From: Ciona savignyi
Lineage: Eukaryota > Chordata > Ascidiacea > Phlebobranchia > Cionidae
Length of the DNA: 64,000 nt
Assembly: GCA_000149265.1 (NCBI GenBank)
Contig: CH003075.1
Span: 522,709-586,708 of the forward strand
Direction: 5' to 3'
A program made the position numbers and the translations under genes. Below are positions 36,701 to 49,933 of the stretch, piece after piece (within the stretch, counting starts at the first letter, position 1; each line of letters opens with the position of its first letter). The notes beneath the pieces are model-generated. The model had not been told where the DNA came from. It did no database searches and was given only the letters and a program-made list of their open reading frames with translations.

Positions 36701-39700
36701 TCGTCTAAGGAATAATTCTACGCGTTGTCCTTTTCGTTTTCAGTCGACAAGCACTGACGCTGGGATAGCGCACCATTAAGCCGCAGATACCTCACTGAGC
36801 TATTATCACAACAGGTGCAACTGTTCATGCGTTCTATTTACCAGAAAACACGACACAATAAATTCAATAATCCTTGCCGGATAACTGTGAAATTTTGCGG
36901 AGGGATTTCACATGACCTGTATGTTGTTAATACAAGTCGAACGATCAGGTAAAAACCCTAAATCTTGTAAGAAGGGAATAACCAAACAGTGTCTTGTCGA
37001 TCATACTCCGCAAATAGGACAATTTGTAATATTAGAATTTAATGAAAAACACAAAGTAAAATCAAAACGTATTCCCTTCGGAATCAAAGGAAACCCGTGA
37101 TAGTGAGTTGTAAGATGAAATGGCTCGATTTAAAAAAGCCAAAATAGTACGAGTTTATCTCAATCTTAAAAAGTATTTAGTTATTGGATAGTTAAACGTT
37201 GTGTATTATGATTTTTGGTTGGCGCAGCTTGTTAAGTTAAAACTTTGTTTTCCTACGAAATACATTGGTCCACAACAACATTAAAAGCTCCGCGTGCCTG
37301 CATTTAAGGTCACGAAGATCTAGTTTCCAACAAATTATAGCTTTAAGTTATTTGTGCGAAATATAATGAAATTCGAGATTACTACATTGAAAGTTTAAAT
37401 GTGCCTTACAACAAGGTTTAACTAAGCGTTTTTGAATGGCCTGAAATGCAAACGCTTAGTACAATGTCGGTTTCATTTATGATGGTGCATACAATATTAA
37501 CATTATTTTCGCCAAAGAACTTGTGTTGGTATAGTCAAATTTCGACTTAAAGATACAGAAGCTTATTGTATACAAGAAAACAAGAAATCGCTTTTTAGGC
37601 AAAACGGAACACGCAGTTTACTACGTTAGTAATTCAAGCAACAGCAATATAAAAGACCAATGTACACACGCTGCAGAAAACCTATTCTTCTTAACCCATC
37701 CGTGTCAAAGACGCGGTGTGAAAACAATCACGGTTCAGAAGTTTCACAGCCAAGTGAATCAAAAACACAAATCTCATATACAACATGGATCTCATTGCTT
37801 ACCAAACATCAAGTTTGCAGCTGAGGGTGTTTGTCTGTAGGTGACCTCCAGGTATTTGGGCAGAAAGGCTGAAACTGAACCCACAATAAACATCAACCCG
37901 GAATAGCTTAATACGACCAGCATGTATATCGGGTTTGATAGGAGACGCAGTATGGTGACGAAGAAATCTGTAAATTATTGGGAAACATAGTAACGCATTG
38001 ATGTACAGGACATATATAATACATTCAAAATTCGGTCAACTAATAATATACCGTTACGATTCTTCTGGACATTGTCGTGAGTGGGACAATATGTGGTTTT
38101 AAGCGTTAACATAAAAACGGTCAAATTATTTCGTGCACACAGTTGGATTATCAGAACTTAAAAAAAACTCTTTTTGAAAAAAACATAAGATATTTATTTC
38201 CTAGTTTATACAATTTCCTCAGGGCAAAATATTTTAAACATAGTATTAGAATTAAAAGTGAAGTAAATTGTACACAAACGTGTAAAACGTTAACCATAAC
38301 AAACCTTTACAAACACCAAGTTTTGGTTGAGCCTCTTCATTCTTGCTTGTTTTAACAGTTGGGTTTTTCCCATCATATACGTCATCGTCTAACAATGGAA
38401 TGTGAGAACGGTTTGACGCGTCGGTACCATCCTTGGTCGAATCCGTATCGATTTTAGATGTATCGAATGTTACCGCCAACTGTAACATCAATATTAAAAT
38501 AGCCAAACCTAATTATAACTTTCTACTAAAAATATCTCGTGTTAAGACAAGCCGGTACCGGATCCACTAATACTATTATTACACCATACGTCTATACGTG
38601 TATTCTTTGGTCAATTTATTCGTATTAAAGTTAATTTTGACCCATTCTTTCCACTTATTTACATCGTGATAACGTAAGATTTAATCTTATACAGGGGTGG
38701 ACAGACGTGGGAAAATAAAGTTCTTGGTTGACCGGATTATTACATGAATAGTATTTAATATCTTAATTACAGGGTATGGTTAGATACAGTCTGCGGGCCG
38801 GTCAAAATTCCCGGCCCGCGGCCGTATGTTGCCCAAGCCTTTCATGCGGTCGTATGTTGCCCAAGCCCGGTCTAATACCTACACTTAGTAAACAAACTAA
38901 TAGTTTAAGTTGAGATTTATACTTGGGAATTATGAGTTAATGTATTTTCAATGGCGCACAATGAACGATAAAAAAAACGAATAATTAAATGGAACATGGT
39001 ACCACTCATTGGATGCATTTCCAAGGAACACAACCATGTATTTCGTGGAAATGTCTGGAAACCTATTTAGTATGTTGACTTCAGTCAGTGGTATTTAGTA
39101 AACACGCTCCACGTATACAGATTATCACGTATAAACGGACGTGCTATCTAACAGTCCAGGATAAACTGGACAAATAATGGCCTATCCAGTCCATGACCCA
39201 TAACAGGAAATCTACCTCTAATTCTTGTCTGGATTCTTTTTGCTTCTTCATTGACTTGGGAAAGAAGAAGAGAGGAATGGCGGTGAATACGACAAAGATG
39301 GAGATGATTAAATATCCGAGCCACCAAGCCCCAATCCACCTTTCATCCTTTATAGGGATGTCTTCTGCGAATAAATTGTTGTGTTTGGAAACATAAGCAA
39401 GATAAGATTCTTAAACTTTATCACAAAAGAAAGAAGAATGATATGAAATGGGTTACTATTTAATTAGTATTTTTTGTGGGAACGATATTTGCTTGCTGTC
39501 TAGTATGCATACCCATCACCTCTTTTGTATATATATACCATAAACTTTTATAGGGTCAGTTAGATGAAAAAGTTACTGAGCGTCGTACGCGGTTTGCCAA
39601 CTATTTAGGCATTTAACCTTATCGGTAAAAAAATTAATGCGATAATTGTTGATATAAATTTATATAAATACAAACGTGTTTCAGTATATTTTATGTTCAA

Positions 39701-42700
39701 ATTATCACTGAGTAACTTTAAAGTGTTGGCTATATTTCTGATATTAGTTAAATGTTACTGGCACCGAAAAGTCATAAATACCTGCAGGAACCTTTTCAAA
39801 GTCAACATATATATTTGATGTCCATGAGCCCATCAAATAACCTGTACCGGAGCCGAAGTTTTGCAAGACGAATAGACTGCCTGAAAAATGTTGCCTCATT
39901 ACCTGATATACAAAATAAAACACGACGTCGGACAAGGTTCACTTTGATGGATCAAAGACGTTAAAAGTCAGTAACGTAAAACCGAACGTGCGTGAGATAT
40001 AGCCCAAGCTGGGTAAGTGTAATTGAACTGCAAACAACATGCATCATTGTACTGTGTTCAGAACAGGGTTATTTTTTTATGCCTGACAAAAGATGTTGCA
40101 CGCAAGACAGAACAAGTATACACATTGCAATACATCTTGCATCTTTGGTGGCACTTTCAAGAGTAGCCTATGCAAACGGTTTTCACACACGCATTTCAAT
40201 TTGCTATGGAACATTAGTAGACTAAGTCTACTTATATTACTAAATCAAATGATTAAAAAGGTTTATTTGTTACCAAAATTGGAAAATGTGGATTACGGAA
40301 ATATAATCTACACGACATAACTGGTTGGTTCACTATATTTACCAAGGTACAGTGGAGAATTGTGCGTGGAGGCAAAGTCATCTACATAGGACGATCCAAG
40401 TGGTATATGGACTGTTGCTCCAATGCCCTGAAACATGAATCATAAGGTTAACTGTCAATTATTGCCTGCTGTATAGCATGAGTAAGAAAGTCCAACGTTT
40501 ATTTTAAAACATTTGCAAGTTCAGCTTATCTATACTTTGACACGTCAATCGGCGCCAGCCACACATAATTTGCTGCCCAGTCAAGCTTAAAAGTCCGAAG
40601 TTAAATATCGTGGAATAAACGATACGAAACGTGGCCTATATATAATAAAGTATTGTCATATAATAAAAGTTTACACTGGTGTTTGTTTTTTAGACGTAAT
40701 AAGTAAATCTTAGTAAATCCGGTAATATTTTAGGCCGTCTTCTAATATATAACCACATACAGGCGATGAGAGAGTTTTATACGGGCAGGAGATTAAAGGA
40801 AGACTCTTCGTAATGGGCGGTCTTTTTAACTTTTAAGTCATTGACTTCCTTGGCGTAAGTTTAGTGTACCATTAGAGAAGTGTCAGTCGATTAATAACTT
40901 GTAATATTTACCATCGCTAGTTAGTATAACAGTACCTGAAGTATTTGGCCGAAAATAAGGACGACGTACAGGTAGGGATGATCATTATTCGATGTCTCAT
41001 TTTTAACGCCGCAATCTAGATTGGCTGTTGCGGATGCGTTCCTAAAAAACATGTTAGATATTTATTCGCGTATAGAAATATAATATACAAACCAAAGCTT
41101 GACTGTAAACCCGAATTTGACGGTACGTTCGTACGGCCGAATGGTTAGCGCGACCGATAGATGCACTGACTTCTATGCAATAAAACGGTCCTTGTGCCTA
41201 ACCCATCAAGGGTTCGAAACTTGGGTCGGTTAAACAAAACGAATTTGACCGTCTATTACATTTAATTGTAAATTAATATTTAAGTATGTAGCCTAAGCCT
41301 ATTCTGCAGTGTGGCAAATCTTATTAAATTTTTAAAGAGATTAAGATTTGAAAATAGTTTAAGAACACAAAAATCAGGATGTAATAGCTTTTTAAGATGA
41401 GTCATTAACCAGACGAATTGTAGATTTCTGTTGATTCATCCGAGGGAAATAATGACTTGTACTTTAAAAAGTCTCAAGTTATTGATTCAAACTATTTCTG
41501 TATCAAGACTGAAGCTTCAGACCGAAATGCAGCTGAAGGCTTACAATCGGGGAGATAATTTTTATTGTTTCCGCTTTGGGTAAATTGACTATAAAGTTAC
41601 GCGATGCTTTGAGTTAATTATCAAAAGGGACATCGCAACTTCAAAGTGCCAAGTAGCCTTGTATCAGATAACAACATGGGAAAGGGTAACTAATAACTCA
41701 AGAAACTTGGCAAGCTTCCAAACGTTTGTTGTTCCTGCCAGAACAATTCAAAGCAAACGAAACGTTTTAACCGTTGCTCGATTTTTCAACGTTTAAAACT
41801 CTCTAAACTTTCAAAGTCTCTGAACTTTTACCTTTAATAGCATACTGCAAGAGTAGACTGTGTATTTTTTTTGAAAACGCTGCCATTAGCCCCATCAACG
41901 TCACTTCTAAAATTTGATTATAATTTCTTAATTTGTATATGAATTTCTTAGATTTATCGAAACCTAATTCGGAATTTCTGTCATGGTGACTGTTTATTTT
42001 TTTATTGTGACAGTAAATATTATTATTAAGCGTACATTTTTTTCGGTATATGTATCGGTCGCTTTAACCATTTGGACACACGACCGTACTTTTAAGCGTA
42101 CAATTTAGTAAGTATAAATGATGTAAGTTGTGACTCACGTCGTGTGTGGGTCGTATGTCCCATGTATAAAATGCGAGGATCCGTTCACCAATCCTCCGAT
42201 TGCGATGATCAACGAACCGAACGCTATAAACCTGGGCCGGCTGTGGTTGCTGCTCAGCTTACTAACCTAAAATTCAAAACAAGTATAGCGTTGCACCTTT
42301 GGACGACTGGACAAACAAGCACGGATTTCCTACAAAATGCAGGCAGCTGTAGACTCCTACTTAAATAAACAATCTTGGTATAAAATACCATGTCCATCGA
42401 TTCCAACATTTGGGTATATTTAAACCATGGACACTAACAGTGTGGGAATGCACTAAACATATAAATTAAGCGTTAAAACTGAAATAGGCTTATGATACCT
42501 ATAAGTTTTTTTTTATATTTAAGGTGTTCAGGTGTCATTGAATGCTGAATCTATAAGCCAAATAAATCTTCTTGTTGTATATATTAACTTTGTATACTAA
42601 GTCATTAATGTAATAATGCAATACTTGGTATTGCATTATTAAATGTCTTAAAAAGTCGTACGATGGATTGATTTCATTATGGATAACGTAAACATAAATG

Positions 42701-42927
42701 TAACAAAATTCTTTACTTACAACAACAACAAATAAAAGATTCCCAATGTTAAAAGCTCCTGCTATAAACCCTGCCATCGAACTTGAAATTGAAAATCGTT
42801 TCTCTATGGAAGTTAGGACACTTTTGTTGTAGGTGGTTAAGGCTGCTTGACCGCATAATGCAATCCCAGTAAATGCCACAAATGCTTGAATGGTCAGACA
42901 ACAACCAACTAAACTTCGATTCGACAT
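33750..42927 (-). CDS. Organic anion transporter (OATP/SLCO family) lacking the Kazal-type loop
   Basis: Thirteen minus-strand exons (42927-42721, 42266-42139, 41041-40936, 40427-40343, 39880-39782, 39364-39216, 38479-38317, 37967-37803, 36531-36368, 35933-35764, 34729-34665, 34456-34342, 33936-33750) join in perfect phase to 600 residues. The family signature D-x-RW-I-GAWW-x-G is present as DERWIGAWWLGYL near residues 215-227, just before TM6. Other OATP blocks: ERFSISSS-like text and NIGNLL in TM1-2, VEDKSTAIGVMFLFIRALG before TM11 and IPAPIVTGKIID after it. The protein is a plasma-membrane, sodium-independent exchanger of amphipathic anions by family. Vertebrate OATPs carry a Cys-rich Kazal-like loop between TM9 and TM10. 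Here it is a roughly 30-residue segment with two NxS/T sequons and few cysteines. I chose ATG 42927; an in-frame ATG at 42954 or an upstream exon is possible, since ATTTTGTGCAG just upstream could be an acceptor. Confidence 0.92.
38692..38869. mobile_element. Short hAT-type MITE-like repeat in an SLCO intron
   Basis: The sequence begins CAGGGGTGGACAGACG, like the hAT terminus CAGGGGTGGGCAAAC. It ends near TGTTGCCCAAGCCCGG, an imperfect inverted match. Between are GC-rich blocks (GCGGGCCGG, CCCGGCCCGCGGCCG) typical of such elements. It is under 200 bp and has no coding capacity. A short direct repeat of CGTATGTTGCCCAAGCC occurs within it at 38823 and 38850. Confidence 0.5.
41122..41235 (+). 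repeat. tRNA-Ser/Leu-like SINE (family B)
   Basis: GTACGGCCGAATGGTTAGCG resembles the start and A box of a tRNA-Ser or tRNA-Leu. GGGTTCGAAACTTGG is a good B box about 75 nt later, followed by a short T-poor tail. No clean cloverleaf or acceptor pairing is seen, so I call a SINE rather than a tRNA gene. Intronic in the SLCO gene. Confidence 0.6.
42046..42094 (-). repeat. SINE family B head fragment
   Basis: Minus strand reads GTACGGTCGTGTGTCCAAAT, then GGTTAAAGCGACCGATACAT. The 3' half is absent. It lies in the first SLCO intron. Confidence 0.4.
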
Positions 42928-45127
42928 TGCTAATTTTGCTGTAATACTGCACAAAATACGAGGATGTAATGGTAATTATGGAAAATATAACATAAAAGCA
43001 TGCATTGAATCTGTATAGTGTTTGTATTACCAATACACGTTATCACCGTGCACTTCACGCAGTAAATGTATAAATGCTGTCAGCAGCGAAAAAAACAAGG
43101 ATTATGAAAAGTAGAGCAGTGTTGTTTGTTTCCCCAATCTAGCCCATGACTTGTAAGTGACATTCGAAACCGACACGTCATATTGGTTTTCCAGTTCTTA
43201 GTCATAAAGAAATCTAGAAAACTCCCAAGTTTGGTTTCATACCATCATTTGAACTGCCAATCTCAATATTATGCGGAGTTAATCTTTGGTTAAAATATTA
43301 GCACCGCGGGGCTTTAATTAATCGATTTCTTAGTACATGACATCACGTTATCCCCAGCAGTTGCCCATTTTTTGCTGTGCTAAAAATTATACTTTCAAAG
43401 GTTTTTCGAGAATTAGGGTTTTCTCCTTCTTTTATTTGACAAGTACGTTTAATTTTATCACATTTTATCTCGCGTGTTGATTATCATATTAGCATGGTGT
43501 TTTCGGCTTAAGTTGTCGATCTCGCGTTTCGGTTTCGTGCTTACTTTACAGGTCATTGCACAATAGGACATTTCTAGTTCCTTCTACGATTAGGCTGTTT
43601 AGCATGATTCATTACCGGTGCGTCGGTGTCCACCGAAATTCATTGCCCTTTCCTGAACAAGCGGGTGACTTGTAATTAAGTTAACTCGACGAGATCAAGA
43701 TACGCGGTAAAACGCTGTTGTCTCGGCCATGTAGTGTAATGACTGAGACCCACAGTTACATTCCACAAATACTAAAATCTCGCTATCGAAACGATTTTTT
43801 ATATACGCAGTATCAAATTATTGAAAATTGTTTATTTTCTCCAATCCGATGATTCGGTCCAATAAACGCAAATGGTTTGGGCCGATCACCACGTTTTTAC
43901 GAAATCTCATTCTCTCCTTACTGCATCTACGTTCACACTAACATGTTTGCGTTCAGTGCGTGTATTCGGGTATTTATATAAGCATGCTTGCTTCTCAATT
44001 ACGTAGCATCGAATTAGATATACATGCTATTAATAGAAACAAAATTTCCATTTTTAAAACTATTTAAAAAATAACTGGCTTTTTGAATATAAAGTTACGC
44101 GAGAGCATTAGTTTAAAACTAAACTTTAGATGTTTCTTTGGCAAGCCTTAGAAGTTAAACGATGCCTTGTCACACTGTCTAAAATACAGAAATCACTTGC
44201 TAAATGCACCAAGACTCGTTTCAACTAAATGCTTGCTCGCTATGCATAGCGCGGCAACGGAAAGCAAGCTGTTGTCTGATAAAAAAAAGCAGCTTCAATT
44301 TCGCAATACCACAGGTAACACCAGACAGACAGATAATAACATGCGCACTGCATTAAGATATTGAACCTAGAGGTAATATGCCTATACACTGTATTGGTTA
44401 AACCAATTTCAGATCTTAGTTTTAAATAGTCTGTTGTTAATATTAAATTTAGATATAAATTCACTTTCTGAAACCGAAACTTAAATCACGAAATAAAAAC
44501 TTGACTTTGAATATGCCGGTAAGCGCTCTGCCAGCAACAACAAGCTCGCTTGAGAGAAAGGCATTTAATACGCAACACCAATAAATTCTCGGTCGAAGCG
44601 AAGAAACCAACGACCGTTTTCAAATGAGACAAGACAAGTCGCCCTCATGTTTGTCCAGCCAGCTCCAAGACGGGAAGGTAAACAAAAGCTCTATTACAAT
44701 GAAATACAATTATCATATTCATTAACATGTGGATAAAACTAAACGTTCTGATTTATTTTATTTAATACATAATATCATATTTATTATGCAAAAATGCGAC
44801 AATAAGACGTTATAGTTTCATTTGCCCATTGTGGCATGCCGTACTTCTTAAGTTTAATACGATTTCAAGTAACTCTTAACGAATATGACTCATGGCAAAC
44901 ACGTTTGTAAACTTTAACCTTAGGTTTGTCGACACAAGAAACAGAGCTGTCGGAAAAGCAAATACTTTCAAGTGCAGTAAAATAGTTGACGTTTTGGGTC
45001 CTACATTCTCACTCTAAAGTGTTTTAGTACTTGATATTATATTTCTACTGCTTCGCCTATGCCTATGGGTATTTATAGATGCGGCGTATTTTAGAAGTAT
45101 TTCCTTAATTTGGTTGCCATTTTTATG

Positions 45128-45346
45128 CAGGGATTACATGTTGGCCTGTTATCTGCTCAAGAATTTAATTCAACTAAATTAGACTACCGTGTTGTTGCTA
45201 TTCCATTGGGTATTTCAGAATCAAATCTCACAGAAAGTTGGCAACCTATAAAAGATTTTCACCAAAGGCACAAAAATGAAATTGGATACCTCAAAGAGAT
45301 TTACGAGAAAAAGATTTTCACGAAAGCCGTAATAAATATGGATTGA
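45128..45346 (+). CDS. Candidate terminal exon of an unrecognised gene
   Basis: An open frame follows a good acceptor (TTTTTATGCAG, ending at 45129). It runs about 72 codons to TGA at 45344-45346 and encodes a mixed-composition stretch beginning GLHVGLLSAQEFN, followed by a Lys/Glu-rich tail. Composition is more protein-like than the surrounding AT-rich frames. No upstream exon was identified; a short frame near 44648-44683 with a GT donor is one possibility. I do not recognise the family. It could be a relic, part of a lineage-specific gene, or chance. Confidence 0.25.
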   Translation, partial: QGLHVGLLSAQEFNSTKLDYRVVAIPLGISESNLTESWQPIKDFHQRHKNEIGYLKEIYEKKIFTKAVINMD

Positions 45347-46154
45347 ACTGTTACCTAAATGTATATCATTTTTTGGTAGGTTATGGCACATTGCTGTATT
45401 AAAATGCATCAGTAAACGCGTTCCCATCATGGTTTATATTGTAAGATTTTAAAATATACTCTACATTAATCAGGTTTATTGCGTTTTTTTAGATTTTCTT
45501 CGGAAAGTTACACTAACCACACACATCGAAATTTCCCACTACGATATTTTAACTGGAACCTATTGTGTTTAGGCCAAAAGCAAACATATAGTATTGCAGC
45601 AATAAATGGAAATACCCTTTATCTATCTTATTGTGGATGTTGTTTTAACCTCTGTTTCACAAGAATTTGCCTCATCGTGTTAGAACATGTACCTGCTTGA
45701 CACAATATGTCTAAAGTAACAAATATATGCTCTCAACAATTAAATCCAAATTGACTATAATCGTTTGTAACATTTATCCGCAGAAACGTCGTTATAAATT
45801 AAAGTGTTTGTGACGAGCGGTCAACTTTAAGTTATGTTAATAATTCACTCTTTCTTGTTGGAGTTACGTTGTTTTTGCTGAAGAAGTATTTAATTATAAA
45901 CGATAACTGCAACCAGATACAATTTCTGCATGGGAATGACGCACAGATTGCGGGTTTAGTCGTTGCAGTAGATATTCGAGTATGTATAAACAGTTCTTTT
46001 ACCTAAGTTGAAACCACAAATTACAGAAATCTATGATACAATCGACTATCTCAGTATGGAGAATGCTTTGTTCTTTCTTTTAGTTAGATAATTTCGCCGC
46101 ACGATGATGCAATATTACTCAGAATAGCGTGATTTTGTAAAACAAGTTGTATAT

Positions 46155-46262
46155 GGTACGGTCGTGTGGCCGAATGGTTAACGCGACCGATACATCTACC
46201 TACTTGTATCTACAAAAACGGCCCCAGTGACGAGCCGAACATCGTTTCAAAACTTGACTAGA
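46155..46262 (+). repeat. tRNA-Ser/Leu-like SINE (family B)
   Basis: GGTACGGTCGTGTGGCCGAA and TGGTTAACGCGACCGATACA match the family B head almost exactly. The B box has decayed to ATCGTTTCAAAACTTG. Intergenic. Confidence 0.55.
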
Positions 46263-47379
46263 TAAAAAAGTTTTGTATGAGGTTTATACATTTAACAATG
46301 CTATGTAAAACGGCCTTAGAGACAAGTCCATTTTGGTTTCAAATCTTCCGATAAAAATATTCATTCTTTTAAATGACAACATTGTACAACTTATTCCTGC
46401 CGATCTGAAGGAACTTACATTATTTCTAGTAATATTTGTTTCCTTGTCTAATTCAGATTCAGAAAATCAGCAGTTTTACTGAATGCATGAGTGTGCTTTA
46501 ATTGGCATACAGTGCCTTCTCTAGGCCGATATCCAGAACAAAAGTACCATAATACAAGGCAAAACCATAAGATACCCAGCACTTTAACGCCACCTTACGA
46601 CAGAAAATGAATATTTATGATGACCAGAAGGTAGTTGTTACGGTCACGTGTCTTTACTTTTTTGTTTTATTTTGCTCTCTTGTTTTAGTTGTACGTCACA
46701 TCCTGTTTTAGTGCGTGTTGCATGGAATCCTTGAGACCTAAGGTCATTTCATTTTTAACTGGGAACCAAGTGGTGGTCTAATTGAAACCATACTATTGTT
46801 AAAAGAGGTTTTTCTGTAGTGTACGGAAAATTATTATATATTTTGGCCGGAAATTTCAGGTATGTGTGATTGGATTATATTTTGTTTCACTGACGTACCT
46901 TTTGTTAATCATTTTATTATTTTGTTTTTAGTTACCGCAATACAAGGACAACTATTTTTGCGCGTATCTGATCATAAAATGCCAGGCTCGTACTTGGGTT
47001 AAGTACGGCCGCAACAGTGGTAGTATAGATTTAAAAAACTGCCCTTATCACAGTGGAGGTTAGGACTTTGGATATTGATGTATATTTCTGCTTGCATAAA
47101 CATAGCATAAAAATGTGTTTACTTAAATTCCTATCCTACATATCAACATTGGACTCTTACTCTTCCGGCAAACTAAAAGTCTACACGACCAATCAACCTT
47201 TTCGTCTCGCTACACTTGTTTGGCATTGATTTCACATCGTGGTGTTGAATTACCTTTCAAGACATTCTAAAGGTTTGTTATACCAGATAGGTATGACCCC
47301 TGTTAGATATTTCACATAATAGTTGAATTGTCGTTACGTTACGTGTATACAGACTGTTCAAATATAAACAGAATCAATC

Positions 47380-49765
47380 ATGGTTGTTACAATGTACTAT
47401 ATTCTGGCACTGTTTAGTATATTCAGTAAGTATGGTTTGATTTCATTGCCTTCTATAATTGGGCTCAAACTTAATTATGAAGTTTTAAATTGTATTTTTG
47501 TTAATTAAAATAAGTGACTTTGATATTTTAATAAAATCCAGTTATTTTGTATATTAGGTGTTCCTAAATAGGAATGTGTTTAGATTTTATTTCGGTATAG
47601 ATTACATTCAACACGTTCTGAATGTCAGTTTTTTACAGATGTCTGTAATGCGCAGTACAGCTACAGCGGAAATACAGGTAAATCGTTTTGCAAAATACTT
47701 TAAATGCAGGATTTTATTTCATTCCCATTTCAGGACCCGCTTTTTGGTCCAACATCTACCCCACTTGCAGTGGGAATCTGCAATCACCCATTCCACTATT
47801 CTCCACAAATGCTACGGTGGACTCGACGCTCAGCAAATTCTCGATACGGTTGTTCACCTCTTCAACTCCAACTGGACTAGTAGTTCGAAATACAGGAACA
47901 TTAGGTACGTATCCGTATGACCTGATAAAGATATACCCATATCTACACCAGCACCATTAGCGATTGATTAGTACATATGCATTTTTATATCATTCTCACG
48001 TTGTTATACCTGCAGTTTCTATGGAGGTCACGGGAGGTTACATTATAAGTGGAGCAGAGTACCAACTATCCGGTTCTTATCAGGTAAAAACCTCCTTGAT
48101 GGTTTCTTACATTTTAATCTTGCAACAAAATTTTGTTGCATAAAATGTGTGAAATTTTTATATAAATGAGTATGTTAATGATTATTTTCTTATAAGCATA
48201 TTGTACACTTTTTATTATAGTTTATGTATATTTATGTATTTACATGTTTTGGTCTAGCAGACATGTATTACTTAAGCAGCCCTGGACTAAACAAAATTTT
48301 GACGCACGCAGTTAGTCGATATCCATTTTCACTGGGGTGGAAATGGCAGCACTGGATCGGAACACACAATGAATGGCGTCTCATACTTTGCGGAAATGCA
48401 TATGGTGCACAAGAACACTAAGTATGCTACAATGGCTGAAGCAGCTGTTCAACCAGACGGATTCGTGGTGTTCGGTTTCTTTGTCGATGTAAGATTTTGA
48501 ATGTTTATCAACTTACATAGCAATATATTAGAATGCGGTCTAAACACCTAACTTTAAATAATAGCAGCTAGAAACGTTTTTTGACACACGAGTATATGTA
48601 AATTCTTGGTTGGTTTGTACATTTCGCTTCATATCTCGACGAAGGCATATGCAAATGACATCTCACCCAATATTGTTTCCAGGATTCAAGCATCTTTCAC
48701 AACCCAACGACCGGTGGACTATGGACGCTGTTTTCTCAAAATGTTACGTTTTTAAATGACCAAGCTACATTAACACCTGTTCGCAATAACAATTTCGTCC
48801 CGACTGAAGTTATAGGAGATTACTTCCGATACAGGTTGGTACGAACTGTTTTACTTTAGTGTCCTGGATTGAACATATTTCAATATATCATTTATTAAAT
48901 TTTGTACAGCACTTTTGTAATGAATAACACAAATAAAGTTTTAATTCAGTTTCTTACCGACTACCGTTAAGTCAACGCTATATAAACATATAATCGAGTC
49001 AATTACTGAAAGTTGCGAGACTAAAACTTACTTTACTGACATAAAAAAAAGTTTTTATATTGAAACGGGATTACAGCTAACACAAAATTATTAATGAAGG
49101 ATGTTTAGTGGGAACGATTCATACAACGAATTCGATAAAAACACTATCTTTTTTACGACCTTATTGCAAAATTGAAATTATCCTGATAAAAATATAAAAA
49201 ATAACACAATATATTATAAACCGAAAATCAGACAATTTCTGTTTGCAGGGGTTCTTTAACTACACCGCCGTGCTACGAAAGCGTGTTGTGGTATGTTTTC
49301 CAATCACCTGTGTTGATCAGCCAGACCCAGGTGAGGTTATTTAAGACTTACTTACTTGTTTTTAGATGTGTTCTTTATATAAAGCTTAACTAAGTGTCCC
49401 TTTCATTTGTCAAGCATATCATATTTCTAATATTTCCAAAAGAAGTACGCCCTCATCCAAAATGGCCTTCGTTTTGAGTGTCTTGCAAAAAACGTAGCTT
49501 TATTTAGCTCTGCTTACCACGGGCAAGAATATATACTTATAAACTATGGTTTCTTTTACAGGGTAACTTAATCCGTTACGGCAACAACCTTTTTTCGAGC
49601 CTGCCTGGCGACCCTTTGGTTCCCCTGATTAACAACTTCAGGCCGCTTCAAGATCCAGGCAACAGAAACATTTCTCGCACATTCTCATTCTCGGGGTCAG
49701 AAAGCTACCAACCAGCATTCCATGTAATAGTGGTCGGTATGCTTCTGGTTGCCTCCTTGTTTTAA
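47380..49765 (+). CDS. Alpha-carbonic anhydrase, secreted and probably GPI-anchored (copy 1)
   Basis: Eight exons (47380-47425, 47639-47677, 47734-47904, 48016-48083, 48312-48488, 48683-48834, 49249-49330, 49562-49765) encode 312 residues. A signal peptide covers residues 1 to about 20. Zinc ligands are visible as HFHWG (His94/His96 in CA II numbering) and AEMHMVH (His119). GSEHT holds Glu106 and GSLTTPPC holds Thr199. Cys in PTCSG and PPC matches the disulfide of extracellular CAs. The protein ends in a hydrophobic segment with no cytoplasmic tail, as in GPI-anchored CA4-type enzymes. The residue at the His64 proton-shuttle position appears to be Thr (NTGT). The enzyme hydrates CO2 at the cell surface. 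AATAAA at 49928-49933. Confidence 0.94.
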
Positions 49766-49927
49766 ACTGGTTTTCCACCATATGACAAAATATGTACCTG
49801 ATAGGTTCCATCACATGTCCACCTACATTACCGTTTAATCGGATATCCTTTTTCATTATTAGAAAACCCTCTTAATTGTGTAAAAATGTAGCACTGATTA
49901 AACTGCATATACACTCAGTTTAGTCTA

Positions 49928-49933
49928 AATAAA
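49928..49933 (+). promoter_or_regulatory. Poly(A) signal of carbonic anhydrase copy 1
   Basis: AATAAA 163 nt after the stop codon. The corresponding place in copy 2 reads AATGAA, and the only canonical hexamer nearby in copy 2 is further on at 57630-57635. Confidence 0.5.

Larger units (their letters stand above)
42955..47379. other. Intergenic region, divergent promoters of SLCO and carbonic anhydrase 1
   Basis: It lies between the SLCO start (minus) and the first carbonic anhydrase start (plus), so it should hold promoters for both. Apart from the family B SINE (46155-46262) and one candidate orphan exon (45128-45346), I see no gene. I recognise no TATA-type element with confidence. Confidence 0.45.

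Noticed and set aside
41122-41235. Possible tRNA-Ser gene (and again at 46155)
   Set aside because: A and B boxes are present, but acceptor-stem pairing and a credible anticodon arm are not. The same sequence recurs in several decayed copies, which fits a SINE.
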